Assembly: GCA_018257865.1 (NCBI GenBank)
Contig: JAEUBA010000026.1
Span: 1 to 64,000, forward strand
DNA length: 64,000 bases
Direction: 5' to 3'
DNA from: Stereocaulon alpinum
Taxonomy: Eukaryota > Ascomycota > Lecanoromycetes > Lecanorales > Stereocaulaceae
The notes below the pieces were generated by a model. It was given only the letters and a program-made list of their open reading frames with translations. It made no database searches and had not been told where the DNA came from. Numbering within the stretch: the stretch's first letter is position 1; each line of letters starts with the position of its first letter. Positions 45,804 to 58,132 of the stretch are shown here, one piece after another. Both the position numbers and the translations under genes were made by a program.

Positions 45804-46523
45804 GCATCGCCAGGGAGAACTCAGTAGCAAAGCCCGGTGGTTTGGTGGTACTTTGTAATTCTCATAAAACACCTTAGTATGTTGTATCTGTAGGCCAAGT
45901 TGTAATGCCTCATTGGACTTCCTCGAAGACCTTTGTTGTACGCTTAGATAGTGAACGAACAATCAGATGAAATACCTGAAGACGTTGCCACTTTAAGTGA
46001 ACACTACAGTTGCCAAGCCTCCACCTCTCAATACATGGTACAGGAATAGAGGATATCTCAAGTACGAACATCAAATTCTGTTGTAACTGTGCCCAAAGAC
46101 AGCATATCTGCCCAGCCGCTAGTATCTTCAGCCCTAAGGTTTAACGTCACAGCCAAATGGTTGCCTCACTAATTGGGAGCCTCCTTCGCGACGCGGTCGA
46201 CTCCACCTTGGCCCAACACAATCTTCACGCTTCTCGTGGAATCACATCGTTCAACACCTTGCTGTCAGTCCCTACCGATGGTACACTGGTAGTAGCTTCA
46301 TAAATTCCCATTACTACCTAAGTTCAAAAGTTTGAACCTCATTCAAAGCAGCGTTCGCTTTGCCCCGCTAGCGGCGACTTCGACATAGGCCACGAAACTA
46401 CACTGCCACACTTGTCCGGCTAGGTGTCTACAAGGATAGAAGTTCAGAAGCTACCTTAAACCTTGAAAACCCCAGATTGCGCGAAGCTCGTCGTGAGCAT
46501 CCGGCTAAGCATCTGGCACTAAG
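45804..46523. other. intergenic, no gene seen
   Basis: This 720-base stretch ends in the CRM1 promoter. No frame or repeat of note was seen. Confidence 0.5.
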
Positions 46524-49500
46524 ATGTCACTCTCGGTGGAGGAGCTTGACCAGACGGTCAAGCAATTCTACGAGGGCCGGGGCGAAGTGGTAAGACTATC
46601 GACACTGGCTCTTTGTATCTTGCTGCACTGATGCTGACCAAGATTTTAGCAAAAGCAAGCTCAAAACGCCTTGAACCAGGTACGTACCCTAAGTCCTCAC
46701 TTCATCTTTCACGGTCACTGACGCCTATCATAGTTCAAAGAAAATCCTGATGCTTGGCTGTTGGTGGACAAGATATTGCAGGAGGCTTCATACCCACAGA
46801 CTAAATGTGAGCCAGTCAGATATCCAAGCGTCTGGGGGCACGGCTGACTTGCAGAAGATATTGGCTTACAGATCCTGGATACTGTTATCATGACAAAATG
46901 GAAGATCCTACCGAGAGAGCAGTGTCAAGGTAAGTGCCAGTGTTCTCAACACCGGCAGTGACTGATGCACTGTACCAGGCATACGCAATTTCGTGGTCAA
47001 CTTCATCATCCAGAGCTCGAACAGCGAAGAGAGCCTAAAGACCGAGCGGACCTTCCTCAACAAGCTGAACCTAGTCCTAGTATCCATTCTCAAGCAAGAA
47101 TGGCCTCACAATTGGCCTACCTTTATAAACGAGATCATCTCCTCCTGCCATACAAGTCTATCCATATGCGAAAATAATATGGCTATCCTGAGGCTCTTAT
47201 CTGAGGAAGTCTTTGACTACTCGGCAGATCAGATGACATCCGCGAAGACCAAGAACCTCAAAAGCACCATGTGTGCGGAATTCTCATCCATCTTCCAGCT
47301 GTGCTCGGAAGTCTTGGGCACTGCGAACCAAACTAGCCTGATCAAAGCTACCCTGGAGACACTCCTACGCTTCCTGAACTGGATTCCGCTTGGATTCATC
47401 TTCGAGACACCAATCATCGAGACATTGAGAAGCAGATTCTTAGAGATTCCCGAGTTTCGAAACATCTCCCTGAAATGTTTGACGGAAATTGGAGGTCTAC
47501 AGATAGGATCATCCTATTCCTACGATGAGAAGCTCGTCCAGATGTTCACGGAGGTCATGACGACGGTGTCCAAGATCATTCCATTATCTGTCAGTCTCAA
47601 GGAGTCATACGAAAAGAGCAACTCGCGAGACCAGGAGTTCGTGCAGAATCTGGCGCTATTCCTATGCAATTTCTTTTCAATGCATCTCAACGTAAGCCAA
47701 ACGTGTCTTCATCCGTGTTCAGTGCTAATCAATACCAGCTCATCGAAAATTTACCTACACGAGACTACCTCAATCATGCCCATTTCTACCTCATACGGAT
47801 ATCCCAGATAGACGATCGAGAGATTTTCAAGATATGTCTCGAATATTGGACCAAGCTAGTACAGGAATTGTACGAAGAGATGCAACAGCTACCTATTACA
47901 GACATCAATCCTCTCATTAGCATGAACTCAAGTGGTCTTTCAAATGGTGGGGCACCCCATCCGAATGTATTAGCCAACTATCCGCTTCGTAAACACAAAT
48001 ATCAAGAGGTCCTTTCGCATCTACGACAAGTGATGATAGAGAAGATGGTCCGACCAGAGGAAGTTCTGATAGTGGAGAATGACGAGGGCGAGATTGTTCG
48101 AGAATTTGTTAAGGAAAGTGACACGATTCAGCTCTATAAGACAAGCCGAGAATGCCTTGTGTACCTCACGCATTTGGATGTCGTCGATACCGAGAACATC
48201 ATGTCAGACAAGCTAGCTCGGCAAGTTGACGGCAGCGAATGGTCATGGGCTAATTGCAATACACTATGCTGGGCCATCGGATCGATCTCTGGTGCCATGA
48301 ATGAAGAGACAGAAAAGCGCTTCCTGGTCACCGTCATTAAAGACCTCTTGGGTCTCACTGAGATGAAGCGAGGCAAGGACAACAAGGCTGTCGTTGCCAG
48401 CAACATTATGTACATCGTTGGACAATACCCACGCTTCCTGAAAGCTCACTGGAAGTTCTTGAAGACCGTGGTCAACAAGCTTTTCGAGTTCATGCACGAG
48501 ACTCACGAAGGTATGAGTTGGACAAGACGGTCTTCCCAAGGAGCTGGTGCTGACTTCGCCTAGGTGTTCAGGATATGGCTTGCGATACGTTCATTAAGAT
48601 CGCCAACAAATGCAAGCGCCATTTTGTAGCTCTGCAAGCAGGAGAGAGCGAGCCGTTCATCGACGAGATCGTTCGAACTCTACGGAAGATTACAGTCGAC
48701 TTGACCCCCCAGCAGGTGCATACATTCTACGAAGCTTGCGGGCACATGATCAGTGCTCAAGGCCAGAAGAGCCAACAGGAAAGATTGATTGCAGAACTTA
48801 TGTCATACCCAAATCAAGCTGTGCGTTTCTATGATGTCTTGTCTCTGATATAATTGCTGACTTGGACATTCAGTGGGATCAAATCATTAGCCAAGCAAAC
48901 AACGACCCCTCGATACTTCAAGATGGCGAGACTATCAAGGTAGTCGGTAACATCATGAAGACCAACGTTGCGGCTTGCACGTCAATAGGGAGCTACTTCT
49001 ACCCACAGATTGGACGCATCTATCACGACATGTTATCCATGTATCGAGCGACTAGTCAGATGATATCGGACAGTGTCATTCGAGAGGGTAAGTCTCCCAT
49101 TGCCGGGCCTGATATGTATGCTCACGCTAATTGTGCAAAGGCATGATTGCTACCAAGATGCCCAAAGTACGGGGCCTTCGAACCATTAAGAAGGAAATCT
49201 TGAAGCTCATCCAGATCTACGTTGAAAAGGCCGACGACTTGGAGATGGTCAATGCCAATATTATTCCTCCTCTGTTGGACGCAGTCTTGGTAGACTATAA
49301 CCGGAATGTGCCAGATGCTCGAGACGCAGAAGTATTAGATGTGATGACAACTATCATCAGCAAGCTCAATGTACGTTGGACAGTCCGCACCTCGAAGCAT
49401 TCGGTCAGAGGTGTTACCCTTGGAGCTGTAATCATAAGTACTAATATTTTCATAGTCTCTCATGTCTGACAAGGTACCCACAATCATGGAGAACGTGTTC

Positions 49501-50355
49501 GAATGCACGCTGGAGATGATCAATAAAGACTTCTCAGAATACCCGCAACACCGAGTCGAGTTCTTCAAGCTTCTCAAAGCTATCAATCTGTACTGCTTTC
49601 CAGCACTCCTTAAGCTCGATGGCCGGCAGTTCAAGTTCGTCATTGATTCATGCATGTGGGCTAGCAAGCACGACAATAGAGAAGTGGAGACCACTGGCCT
49701 CAGCATGTGTATTGAATTGATCGACAACATGGCTGAGAACACGGATCCGCAAACCTCAAGCATGTTCTTCCAGCAATTTTACGTTACCATTCTGCAGGAC
49801 GTCTTCTTCGTCTTGACTGACTCGGATCACAAGGCTGGTAAGTACTATCTTAGTATCATAGAGTGTAACAGTGCTAATTGCTTCTCTAGGCTTCAAGTTG
49901 CAGACACTTCTGCTCTCCCGGATGTTTTACTTCGTCGAGTCCGGAAAGATCAGCGAGCCCGTCTACACTCCCGAGCAGGCTCAACCTGGCACGACCAACA
50001 GACAATTCTTGACGGAATTCATTGGCAATCTGCTACAGAGCGCTTTCCCCAACCTTCAGCCGTAAGCTCTCCCAGTGATGATCTGGAATCAAAGCATATG
50101 CTTACATTGTCTAGTGCACAAATATCCAACTTTATAGAAGGCCTCTTTACACTCAGTAGTGATCTCGGCCGCTTTAAGCTCAATATCCGAGACTTCCTCA
50201 TCCAACTCAAGGAGTTCTCGGGAGACAACGCTGACTTGTACGCCGAAGATCGAGAAACCGCTCAACAAGCCGCCAAGGAAGCTGAGCGCGAGCGGGCCGC
50301 AAAGGTCGGAGGGTTACTGAAACCTTCGGAAATCGACCAGGACGATGAGTTGTGA
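46524..50355 (+). CDS. CRM1: exportin-1 (CRM1), nuclear export receptor
   Basis: Twelve exons (46524-46589, 46650-46679, 46734-46806, 46858-46929, 46979-47691, 47739-48510, 48564-48820, 48874-49087, 49141-49370, 49456-49837, 49890-50061, 50115-50355) encode 1073 aa, the normal length. The protein is a HEAT-repeat karyopherin that carries leucine-rich-NES cargo out of the nucleus with Ran-GTP. Visible marks are the N-terminal CRIME region (YIGLQILDTVIMTKWKILPR), LETLLRFLNWIPLGFIFET, the acidic loop region VLIVENDEGEIVREF, and the NES-groove part DLLGLTEMKRGKDNKAVVAS. The end is KVGGLLKPSEIDQDDEL. All phases fit, and intron 3 ends in GCAGAAG to keep Tyr. Residue Thr525 replaces the leptomycin-reactive Cys (see findings). 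Confidence 0.97.
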
Positions 50356-50966
50356 CTCGCTGAGGAATTTCGAGCGGAATACGCTACTGCTGACGGTGGT
50401 AACGGCCAGCGTCTGCCTTCTACTACTGGAGAAGGCGACGGTCTCGATGGCTGGGATATCTACGATCTCTAATGCATCTGGGCCTTCAAGCTTCAGGGAC
50501 CTCTGAAATATGTCAGATGCCGCTAACGTTTGAGGCGGCGATGCAAAAGAAATGATGGGGGAATGTTCATAAGGCTATCGGATTTCAGATTGTCAAGACT
50601 CATCATACCGCAGGCGAAAAACATCATGGCGAAATGGCGCGGGCATTTGAAGGTGCATACAGCGGGAATACCACATTGTCGATACTAGAGAAATAGTATC
50701 TGGGTGCAGAAGGCGGCATCAATGTTTACCTAGATAAATCCTTGCATAGTGAGAATTCGAGAAACTCATCTCTACTTTGGATGTGTGCTTGTTTGCGCCT
50801 TGAGTCTCCTGACAGGTTTTGGCTGAGTTCTTGTGCCTGAGGCATGTTCTGCCATTCACGATTGTAGATACTGATGGTGCTGATTACCGTAGGGGATTGA
50901 GTAATGGTTTCGATTTCGCGTCTATGGGTCTCATATTCAACAAAAGCGACTATTGCATTGCGTCCC
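50356..50966. other. spacer between convergent genes
   Basis: This holds the 3' untranslated regions of CRM1 and of the acidic-tail gene. No frame of note was seen. Confidence 0.5.
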
Positions 50967-52073
50967 TCATTCATCATCATCATCATCCTCCCCGAATAAA
51001 CCCATCGCCTCGATCCCCACAGCTCTCATTCTCCCCCTCTTCCGGCCCCCAACAGCTTTAGCAACGCTCTGCACCCATTTCCCACTAAAGATAGGTTTTC
51101 GCCTCCTAGCCTGCCATTTCCTGTGTTCCGACGTCCGCGGGATCTCGAATTTGGATGGGCAGATCTTGTTGTGGATGATATTTTTGAGGTTGATGAGAAG
51201 ATTCCATCCTTTCGCGATGGGAAGTTCCTTGGGGTGTATTAATTTCCGAAAGAAGTTCCGCTTCGGTTGGATTGGCTGCGTAGGGTTGGGATGCTTGATG
51301 ACAATCTTCCCCGTCCTCTCCTGCGCCTGCGCTGTAGCACGATACCTTGCCTCCTCAACACTGATTCGGCGCGGATAGCATCTTCTCGGCAACCAACTTG
51401 ACCTCGCTTCGCTGATGCCAATGCAGATAGTGAGAGTCTGAGCGTCCGGCTCGCATGTTGGAATGAGGGCGGGCGGAGAGGCAGGCGTATAAATGGCGTT
51501 CCATCGACCGTCTGCGACGCTTCTTTCTTTGTGGCCTAGGGCGTATACGGCGACTGCGTTGATCGAGGCTGCTCGGCGGGCTTCGGAGGCGGGGAGGTAG
51601 GGGGCGTCTTTTGGGGAGTTTGGGAAGATGGATGCGCGGTCGTTGGTTTTGGGGGCGAAGTCGAGGGCGATGGTCTTTGCGATTGGTAGGGGGGAGTGGC
51701 GGGGAGGGTTTTGTGGATGTCGCTGTATAGAGATTTGTGGCTTCGCGACTTTGAAGGGCCTCTCGTCCCCGGCGTCATAGCTAGAGTTTCTCGACAGCTC
51801 CCTCCTCAATAGTGACCATCTTCCCAATTCTTCATCCTCAGCACCCTCTGCAAAGGTCTCTTCAGAGCCCTCATCTTGCATTTGAAAATCGTCTTCCGAT
51901 CCAGAGGTTCTATCGTCATCACATATGGACTTGTCGGGACACCTGACCAGTGATCCGAGCACCTCGCATGCTGCCGCGTCAAAGGGGGCAAGGACATTGG
52001 GGTACAAGGCCGGGTCTCGACATCCATAGGAAATGCTTGAAAATTGGGGATCGAATTTAGTAGGACGGGACAT
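50967..52073 (-). CDS. hypothetical protein with basic C-terminal half and acidic tail
   Basis: A single minus-strand exon encodes 368 aa. I do not recognise a family. The N-terminal third has an acidic stretch (DDDRTSGSEDDFQMQDEGSEE). A middle part (SEARRAASINAVAVYALGHKERSVADGRWNAIYTPAS) and a basic, aromatic part (KRNFFRKLIHPKEL, WNLLINLKNIIHNKICPSKFEIPRTSEHRKWQARRRK) look conserved-like. It ends with GLFGEDDDDDE. There is no signal peptide or membrane helix. The charge pattern suggests a nuclear or nucleic-acid-associated protein, which is only inference. The ATG at 52073 opens a clean frame; a 5' exon is not excluded. Confidence 0.65.
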   Translation of the reverse strand: MSRPTKFDPQFSSISYGCRDPALYPNVLAPFDAAACEVLGSLVRCPDKSICDDDRTSGSEDDFQMQDEGSEETFAEGAEDEELGRWSLLRRELSRNSSYDAGDERPFKVAKPQISIQRHPQNPPRHSPLPIAKTIALDFAPKTNDRASIFPNSPKDAPYLPASEARRAASINAVAVYALGHKERSVADGRWNAIYTPASPPALIPTCEPDAQTLTICIGISEARSSWLPRRCYPRRISVEEARYRATAQAQERTGKIVIKHPNPTQPIQPKRNFFRKLIHPKELPIAKGWNLLINLKNIIHNKICPSKFEIPRTSEHRKWQARRRKPIFSGKWVQSVAKAVGGRKRGRMRAVGIEAMGLFGEDDDDDE

Positions 52074-52612
52074 GGTTGCTGTTGAATTCGGCGGCCAGCT
52101 TTGGCCTCGCTTGCCGCGTAGGTCGGTGGATTTTGTGGTAACCAGTGAACGTACTGTTGGTAGGCCATTGAGGTCGATTCACTTCGGAAGGGAAATTACC
52201 TATTTCAAAAGCGAGAACAGAGGTGAAAGGGGAAGAGAAAGTGCGTTCTTGGCGACTAGGTCCTCAACGAAACCGTTGCGGTGGAGCCAAGCATGCTCGG
52301 ATTTGAGCGACTTCGTAAGGGTTGTTGCCACCACGGGAAAATCTCTCTTTCTGGTACGGTCAGACCTTTTGAATGCCCGTAATTGTAAGAAGAGTTCTTC
52401 TGCACTTCCGGGTTTACTGCAAGGCACAGACCATTTCTGTTAAGGCAAAATCTTAGAGATAGCTGGGAATCCCTAATCGATAAGCATGGCCTCTGTTCAA
52501 GACGTAAAGATGGTCACAGGACAATTATGGAGCCCCTCATTGGTCACACATGAATTCTTCGGAGTAGGACATGGCCTATCAAAAGCCTAAGATATCGGGT
52601 TTGCTTAGTTCA
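52074..52612. other. spacer between tandem minus-strand genes
   Basis: This holds the 3' end of RRN6 and the promoter of the acidic-tail gene. Frames here are short; nothing recognised. Confidence 0.45.
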
Positions 52613-55600
52613 TCAGAAGCCGTGGGCGCGCTGCTTCTTCTTCTTCTTCGGTTTGGCTAGTCGTCCACCGAATGGTCCCGGCTCAATCTGGCTTGCAATG
52701 ACCATGCTTTCCGTTGGTTGGCTACTGAATTGCGTCTCTTGAGCCAACTGAGGCTGACTTCCTCCCAGACGCTTAGACGGTGGCTGCGACGAAACTCCAA
52801 AAGTATCTTGTCTCTGCCTCTTTCGGCGTCGCTCAGCTCGCTGGCGCTGTTTTGCTTGGGCCTCATTCTTAATTTCGTCCTCATCATTGAAGGCTTGTTG
52901 CGCTGCCTCCCAGTTGTAGTTCGTGGGATCAACGCCAACTTCCCAATGATCAAGCAGATTTGACATCTTGTTCGGTAAGGCTGGTTGTGGCGCAAGGCTA
53001 GCATAAGCTTTTAGGCGCGCACTAGCAGGGTCTTCTGCGGCCGCAAGGGAAGAGGCGGAACTCTTCGATCGTAAAGACGGCGTCGGCTCGGGCGTAGGTA
53101 GAGTGCGGAATGGAGAGGAGGGCCGGAAACCAACGTCAAGGGGTATCTGTGAGGACGCAAGTGGGGAGGAGGACCTCGCTGCAGGCTCTTTACCCTTCTT
53201 AAGGCTTGTGGCTGAGACCATTCGCCTGATAGGAAGTACAAATTCGGCACCCGCAACTGTAGCGTCAACAGGAGGCGCTTCCCTTCTGAGAGCAATTTCT
53301 TTCACCACGCGCATCCCGTAGCCCGCGAGGCTGATATGGGCCGCCAGATTTCTGAGCAACTTCTCTAGCACAATGCGTGCCCGGCCCGGTATACCGCGCG
53401 ACAGAGACGCTATCCAGTCTTCGATAAGAGTATCGTAGACTGTGGAAATTTGGAGGCGATCTCCTAGCTTTAACGCGTTCCGCATCCAAGGTGTCGAAAC
53501 ACTGGACACGATAGCTTGTTGGCTCTCGCCAATCTCACCTTCAGATCTTTCGTCTTTGACCCGTGAGATATCTTCCAAAAGTTGTATAAAGTCGGCAGAA
53601 GATTTATCAACGTCAACGACCGAGATTGTGGTATTCAAGATACAATGCAACGTTGCCAGGGGTGTTTCCTCCCATGCAAATCTTGCTTTGACTGTAGCAA
53701 ATAGCGTCTCCAGACTCTCATCGAATCTGGGCGAATGTTCGGATAGAAAAGTATAAGTCTCCTTTTCTAGCCATCCAAGAGTGATGGTCCAAGAATCCTC
53801 GTCAGGCTTCGTCGATTTAGCCTTCACGTGCTGAAAGTCTTGCTGCACATTTGGCCCTTCTGCATTCTCCTCGGAACTGTGGTACCCCTCGTTGTCAAGT
53901 CCATCAGGTACTATAAGATCATCGAAGACGTGCGCTAGCGTCTTCGGAAGCCCTTTCCGAGTACGAGTGCTGGGTGAATCGCCTGAGAAGCCGGAGGCTT
54001 CATTCACGTCTACGTAGAGCTTTTCGAACAGTGTCAAGTTATGTGTCAATATACTGAGCTGATAGTAATCGACACTTTTGGTGACACCGAGTTGGCCCAG
54101 GCCAGAAGGCATGTACTCAATTGGGGTTTGATGTGGAACAGCTTGTAGTACCACAGCTAAGATTCGTGGCTTTGTATGAATGTTAAGAACGTTGCGGGCT
54201 GACCTCATTATACCAACCTCTTCCATTGAGAGCTCGAGGGGGTAGGGATCCAATGCAAAGTGACATTGCTCCAATGATGGCATCGCACACTGGAAGGTAA
54301 AAACAGTGACCAAACCACTCAAGCGCGAGTATAGCAAAAGCTTGGTCGCAACAGTATTAGAATCATAGTCCGTTGCATTGGCGAGAGTAGGCCCAGGATC
54401 GTCATCAATGGGTGTCCTTGTCACGACTTCAAGGACATTGAGATATAGAGAGATGTCGTCATGATCTCGGAAATGTCTGCATGAAAGTAGGCATTGTATA
54501 TTAGACTTCATCTCTGCGGTCTGGGGCTCTCTCTCCGAGCTCGAGATGCGTAACCAGAAAATGCACAGCGACGTCGCCACGAAAACATTGCAGGGATCTC
54601 TGGAGCCTCTTTTAACATCAAGAATCCAATCGCTAGCTTTGCCGGAGGTGAGCACTGGTATCTGAGCTTGTCGTGAGCTGCTCTTGATATCAAACACCGC
54701 GAAGGCAGTTCGAGCAGCGACAACGAGTGTGTCCTGGTTATTGGCCCATAGTACTGCTCCCCACCCATCAGCTGCTACGTCAGGTGACACTCCGTCCAGC
54801 TCCCGAGCTTTCAGAAGATGGCCGCCAACAGAATTCGTGATTATACCAAGTGCTTTCCGCTTCACTCTTGAGGATATATCAATATGCCAAACATTCCAAT
54901 CACCCTGTTGATCGACGGTGGCAATATGTTGATGATTCCAAGGGTTGAAAGCCACACCACGGAACGGCACACCATTCTGCTCTGGCAACGTCACCACATG
55001 GTTAGCGTCCAGACGAGATTGGGGCAGACGGGTCCCGCTTGTGTCGCATGAGTTGAAGAACCCAGGCTGATTCCATAACAGAGGGCGAAGTATCGATATG
55101 GCCCCATGATAACGAACCGCGAGCCAGTAGCTGGATTCACCTTCAACTTCTGCAAAAACTAATTGCTGTATAGGGCTCCCATTTCCTGCCCACCATCCTT
55201 CTTCTGCATGAGTAGCTGTCGGAACGTCCCATTTGAATCCCTTTTTGCCCTCCCATCCCAACTTCTCTTCTGCGAGTTGAAGAACCCTCACAAGTTCTCC
55301 TGCTTTGCCTGCGGCACATGCAAGGATAGGTACTGTCCTAATCCCTTTTCTCTCCTTCGTAATATCGACAGCTCGCCCAAAGGCTAGCAACTCCGATGCA
55401 GTCGGCTCATGGCTGGCTGTGACCTGAATAATGGCCTCCGAGGTTTGTGCCAAGTCCTGAATGAGGCATGCGGCAGGAAGCAGCTCCGGAAAATGGCGAG
55501 TGAGGTCCTTAGTACCACGGGAACGTTCAGCAGCTTTATGAGGCCCTCTTTTAGAGACCTCCAAGGGGCCGTGAAAGGCAACCACTAGTTCTCCGGCCGG

Positions 55601-55766
55601 CTGGAGTTTTCGACCTGCGGCCTCATTTAGTCTAGTGGGTTTCGTACCCAGATGGAGGTCTACCTATGAAAGGTCGTCGAGGGAAATGCCATCCCTTGCT
55701 CTCGGAGTCATAAACAGGCTCGCCCAGGTGACCATAATTGAGGTCAATCGGACGGGCCTCTCTCAT
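52613..55766 (-). CDS. RRN6: RNA polymerase I-specific initiation factor RRN6-like
   Basis: Two minus-strand exons, 55766-55664 and 55614-52613, encode 1034 aa. Exon 1 gives MREARPIDLNYGHLGEPVYD, the N-terminal signature of fungal Rrn6, and a 49-base intron (GTAGAC, GACTAAAT branch, CCGCAG) joins it as PFIG|RKLQPAGEL. Without this intron no ATG starts the long frame. The middle shows WD-like blades (FRGVAFNPWNHQHIATVDQQGDWNVWHID). The C-terminal third is disordered with SQP repeats and a basic end (LAKPKKKKKQRAHGF). Rrn6 is part of the core factor that recruits Pol I to rDNA promoters in the nucleolus. SQPPSKRLGGSQPQLAQETQFSS near the end resembles the C-terminal repeats of the family. Confidence 0.9.
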
Positions 55767-56131
55767 CCGGGTTTTCGTCGAGTCCTGATCCAGTGCGGAA
55801 TTTTGTATGGGAATTCGCTATTCATAGCGAATGCCTACCTGCCAATTGAGACAATCTAAGCGGATGTCTGGGTGCGACGCTGCTCAAGATGTCACATTTC
55901 AAGATGTTGGTTGATCAGAAGTGAATGTTGACCGTTGTAAAATTACGACGCAAATACATAACAGCCAAAATCATTAGCGCAGTACTAGCGCCGGTGTTAC
56001 GATGGACTTCCTGCCGATGTAAACAATGAGTTTCTGATAAGTACAATCCACTTTAGTGACATACGTCAGCTTGAGACTCAGACTACCGTACTTGATCTAT
56101 AAGACGCTGTCTCTAGCTACTTTCTGCTTAA
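55767..56131. promoter_or_regulatory. divergent promoter, RRN6 and SPC25
   Basis: A 365-base region lies between two divergent starts. No TATA box is clear. Shared control of growth and division genes is possible but not shown by the sequence. Confidence 0.45.
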
Positions 56132-56970
56132 ATGGCCACCATGTTCGAGCCCTCCCTGTCGACAAGCGCAATGCGCCCACCCCTCTCCTCCGCCGACGCG
56201 CCCTCCATGGCAGACTCCCTACCGAACGTCAACTTTGGCTTTGACGACCTACGAGAGCACATGGCTCGGTTTACCGACCGCTTTGACGAATTCATTGCAA
56301 AAGGGCGCAAGCGTGTACTGGAAGAGCGTAACCAATTTCGGATAAACGTTGCGGAGCTACAAGGTATGAGACCTGCCCCCGTGTTTCTAAAGAATGACTA
56401 TAACATGGACTGATGCGAGATGCAGAGGATCAACGCATGAAAGCAAAGGACATTGAGCTCCTTGCCCAAAAAGCCTCCCACCATTCCGCCGCCCTCTCTG
56501 CCCAAACCGCCGAGACTGGAGAGATGCAGTCTGCCATTGCAGCAATAACACAACAACGCGATACCCACGCCCAGCACCGGGAACGCTTGCGAACGGAGAT
56601 TGCTAGCTACAAGAAACAGATCTCGCAGCGTAAAGCGGCTCAAATTCAGCACGCGAAAGAGTTGGAGGCACAATCCAAATTAAACATTCCCGAGCTGGAC
56701 TTCTGGGAGACGTACCTTGGGTTAAGGATCGAAGGCGCAGGCCAAGTTGATAGACTCAAGTTCGTATTCTCGCACGTGGATGAGAGAGACTGGGAGAGAG
56801 AAGCGTGGTTCGAATTGGATACTGAGAGACGAGAGTATAAGGTCGTTAGCTGTAGGCCTAAAGTTGAAGAAGGAGACGTGGAAGCCTGCGTGGACAGATT
56901 GAATGAGACGAGAGATTTGGGGCAATTTTTGAGGGGAATGAGGGAGGTGTTCGTGAAAGGAATGAAATAG
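56132..56970 (+). CDS. SPC25: kinetochore protein SPC25
   Basis: Two exons, 56132-56363 and 56426-56970, encode 258 aa. The intron joins VAELQ to EDQRMKAKDIELL (G|AG makes Glu). A short N-terminus is followed by a long coiled coil (about 45-165: DLREHMARFTDRFDEFIAKGRKR, then SHHSAALSAQTAETGEMQSA and HAQHRERLRTEIASYKKQIS). The globular RWD-like head (about 170-258) begins with IPELDFWETYLGLRIEGAG and holds LKFVFSHVDERDWEREAWFELD. This is Spc25 of the Ndc80 complex, which links kinetochores to spindle microtubules. Length and layout are normal. The upstream ATG in MATMFEPS is used because it has a good context (AAATGG). Confidence 0.93.
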
Positions 56971-57107
56971 GATTGGTGCTTCGCCGTCGTGCGAATTTTG
57001 GGCGCTTGATCTTGCTTAGGGCTTGATAGGGTACTGCAATGATACCGTTACTTTCCCGCAAGAGTCCCTGCAGAATTCGCATGAATTTTTTCGATATCAA
57101 CAAACTC

Positions 57108-58132
57108 CTAGTGTCGAAGGACATCCAAGCCAATGCGTTTCTCTTCACCAATCTTTGCGGCAATCCGTGCAGACCTCCTTGTTGGTTGCTGTCCCAGGTT
57201 TGGCACCCCAACACCGTTGCAGGTTAAGCAATAGAACACAAGGCTCAGACCCTGATGATGTACCGCTCCACAACCTGGACAAGGTATAGTCTCTCTCTGG
57301 CGATTGGGCGGACCGACGTAGGCCCTTCCTGATAGGTCTATGTGGACGTTAAATAACAACGACTGTGCACGGTGGTATCTGCGACGAAGCTGCCAATCCG
57401 TTGTCCACCGACAAGCCCAGCATTTCCTCCCTCTGTTTATCAAGCGTTTGCAGATGCAACCCCTGTGACCATTTGGATAGGCGCGTACCGCTCTCTGCTG
57501 GCATTTTAGACATAGATGGCAATCACGCGACCATTGAATCTGGTCTGCCTCGTATTGACGAAAGTGCCTGCGAGCCCATCGTACACAACCCTCGCAAACA
57601 GGACCTACACACTGCGGGTTCACCGCTCCGTTATTGGTATTAATTGGTGGTAAGACTCCTGCACACTGAATGCATCGAATTTAGCATTTCTCATTTGACA
57701 ATAACCCGACGATATCTCCTTGTGTATACGCAAAGTCTAGTGAATGTTGGGACACATGACTAAGAAAGGGCAACGTACGTTAGCAATCCTAATGTCATCC
57801 AATGGAGCAGTATTGCATGGTACGCTCGCTCCATTGCCTACTATGCGTCTGCCATTGCATCGTGCTCCAAGCGCGTACAGAACCGAGTTGTTGGGGAGCT
57901 GATAAGCTAGATTGCCCCTGCTGTCGTAACGATTGATGAGTATGGGCCTGCCCCTAAGGACAGCATTCAGACGACTGTTAGCCTGTCGTATGTTCAAGGC
58001 ATCGTGGCGGTTAAGATGCTGAAGAATTTCCTTTTGGAAGGTTTCACCTGCATCTCCCGCGTTAAAGAGGAAAGAAAGAACAGACTCGCCGGGTATACTT
58101 GGATTATGGAGTGCAGTATGAAGGCCAGACAT
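57108..58132 (-). CDS. F-box-like protein with a cysteine-rich zinc-binding part
   Basis: Two minus-strand exons, 58132-57775 and 57658-57108, encode 302 aa. Exon 1 has an F-box-like helix (FQKEILQHLNRHDALNIRQANSRLNAVL, about 33-60). Exon 2 holds many Cys pairs: CVGPVCEGC, CHLCLKCQQRA, CICK, CWACRW, CPGCGAVHH and CLTC, which fit two or three zinc-binding sites. It ends with TRRSARIAAKIGEEKRIG. The splice joining them is my best fit: donor GTTGCC after AAC GTA C, acceptor GTGCAG, keeping the frame (C|GA = Arg). The stronger-looking GTACGT donor three bases from it would lead to an early stop. I do not know the function; a ubiquitin-ligase adaptor is possible. Confidence 0.65.

Noticed and set aside
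48582..48584. Cys in DMACDTFIK of CRM1 as the leptomycin target
   Set aside because: The reactive Cys of human and fission-yeast CRM1 lies earlier, before the KRGKDNK segment; that place is Thr here.
55585..55766. An apparent in-frame TAG near the 5' end of RRN6 and a long frame lacking an ATG
   Set aside because: A 49-base intron (55663-55615) with a good branch and acceptor removes the TAG and joins a first exon reading DLNYGHLG, the known Rrn6 start. No nonsense mutation is needed.
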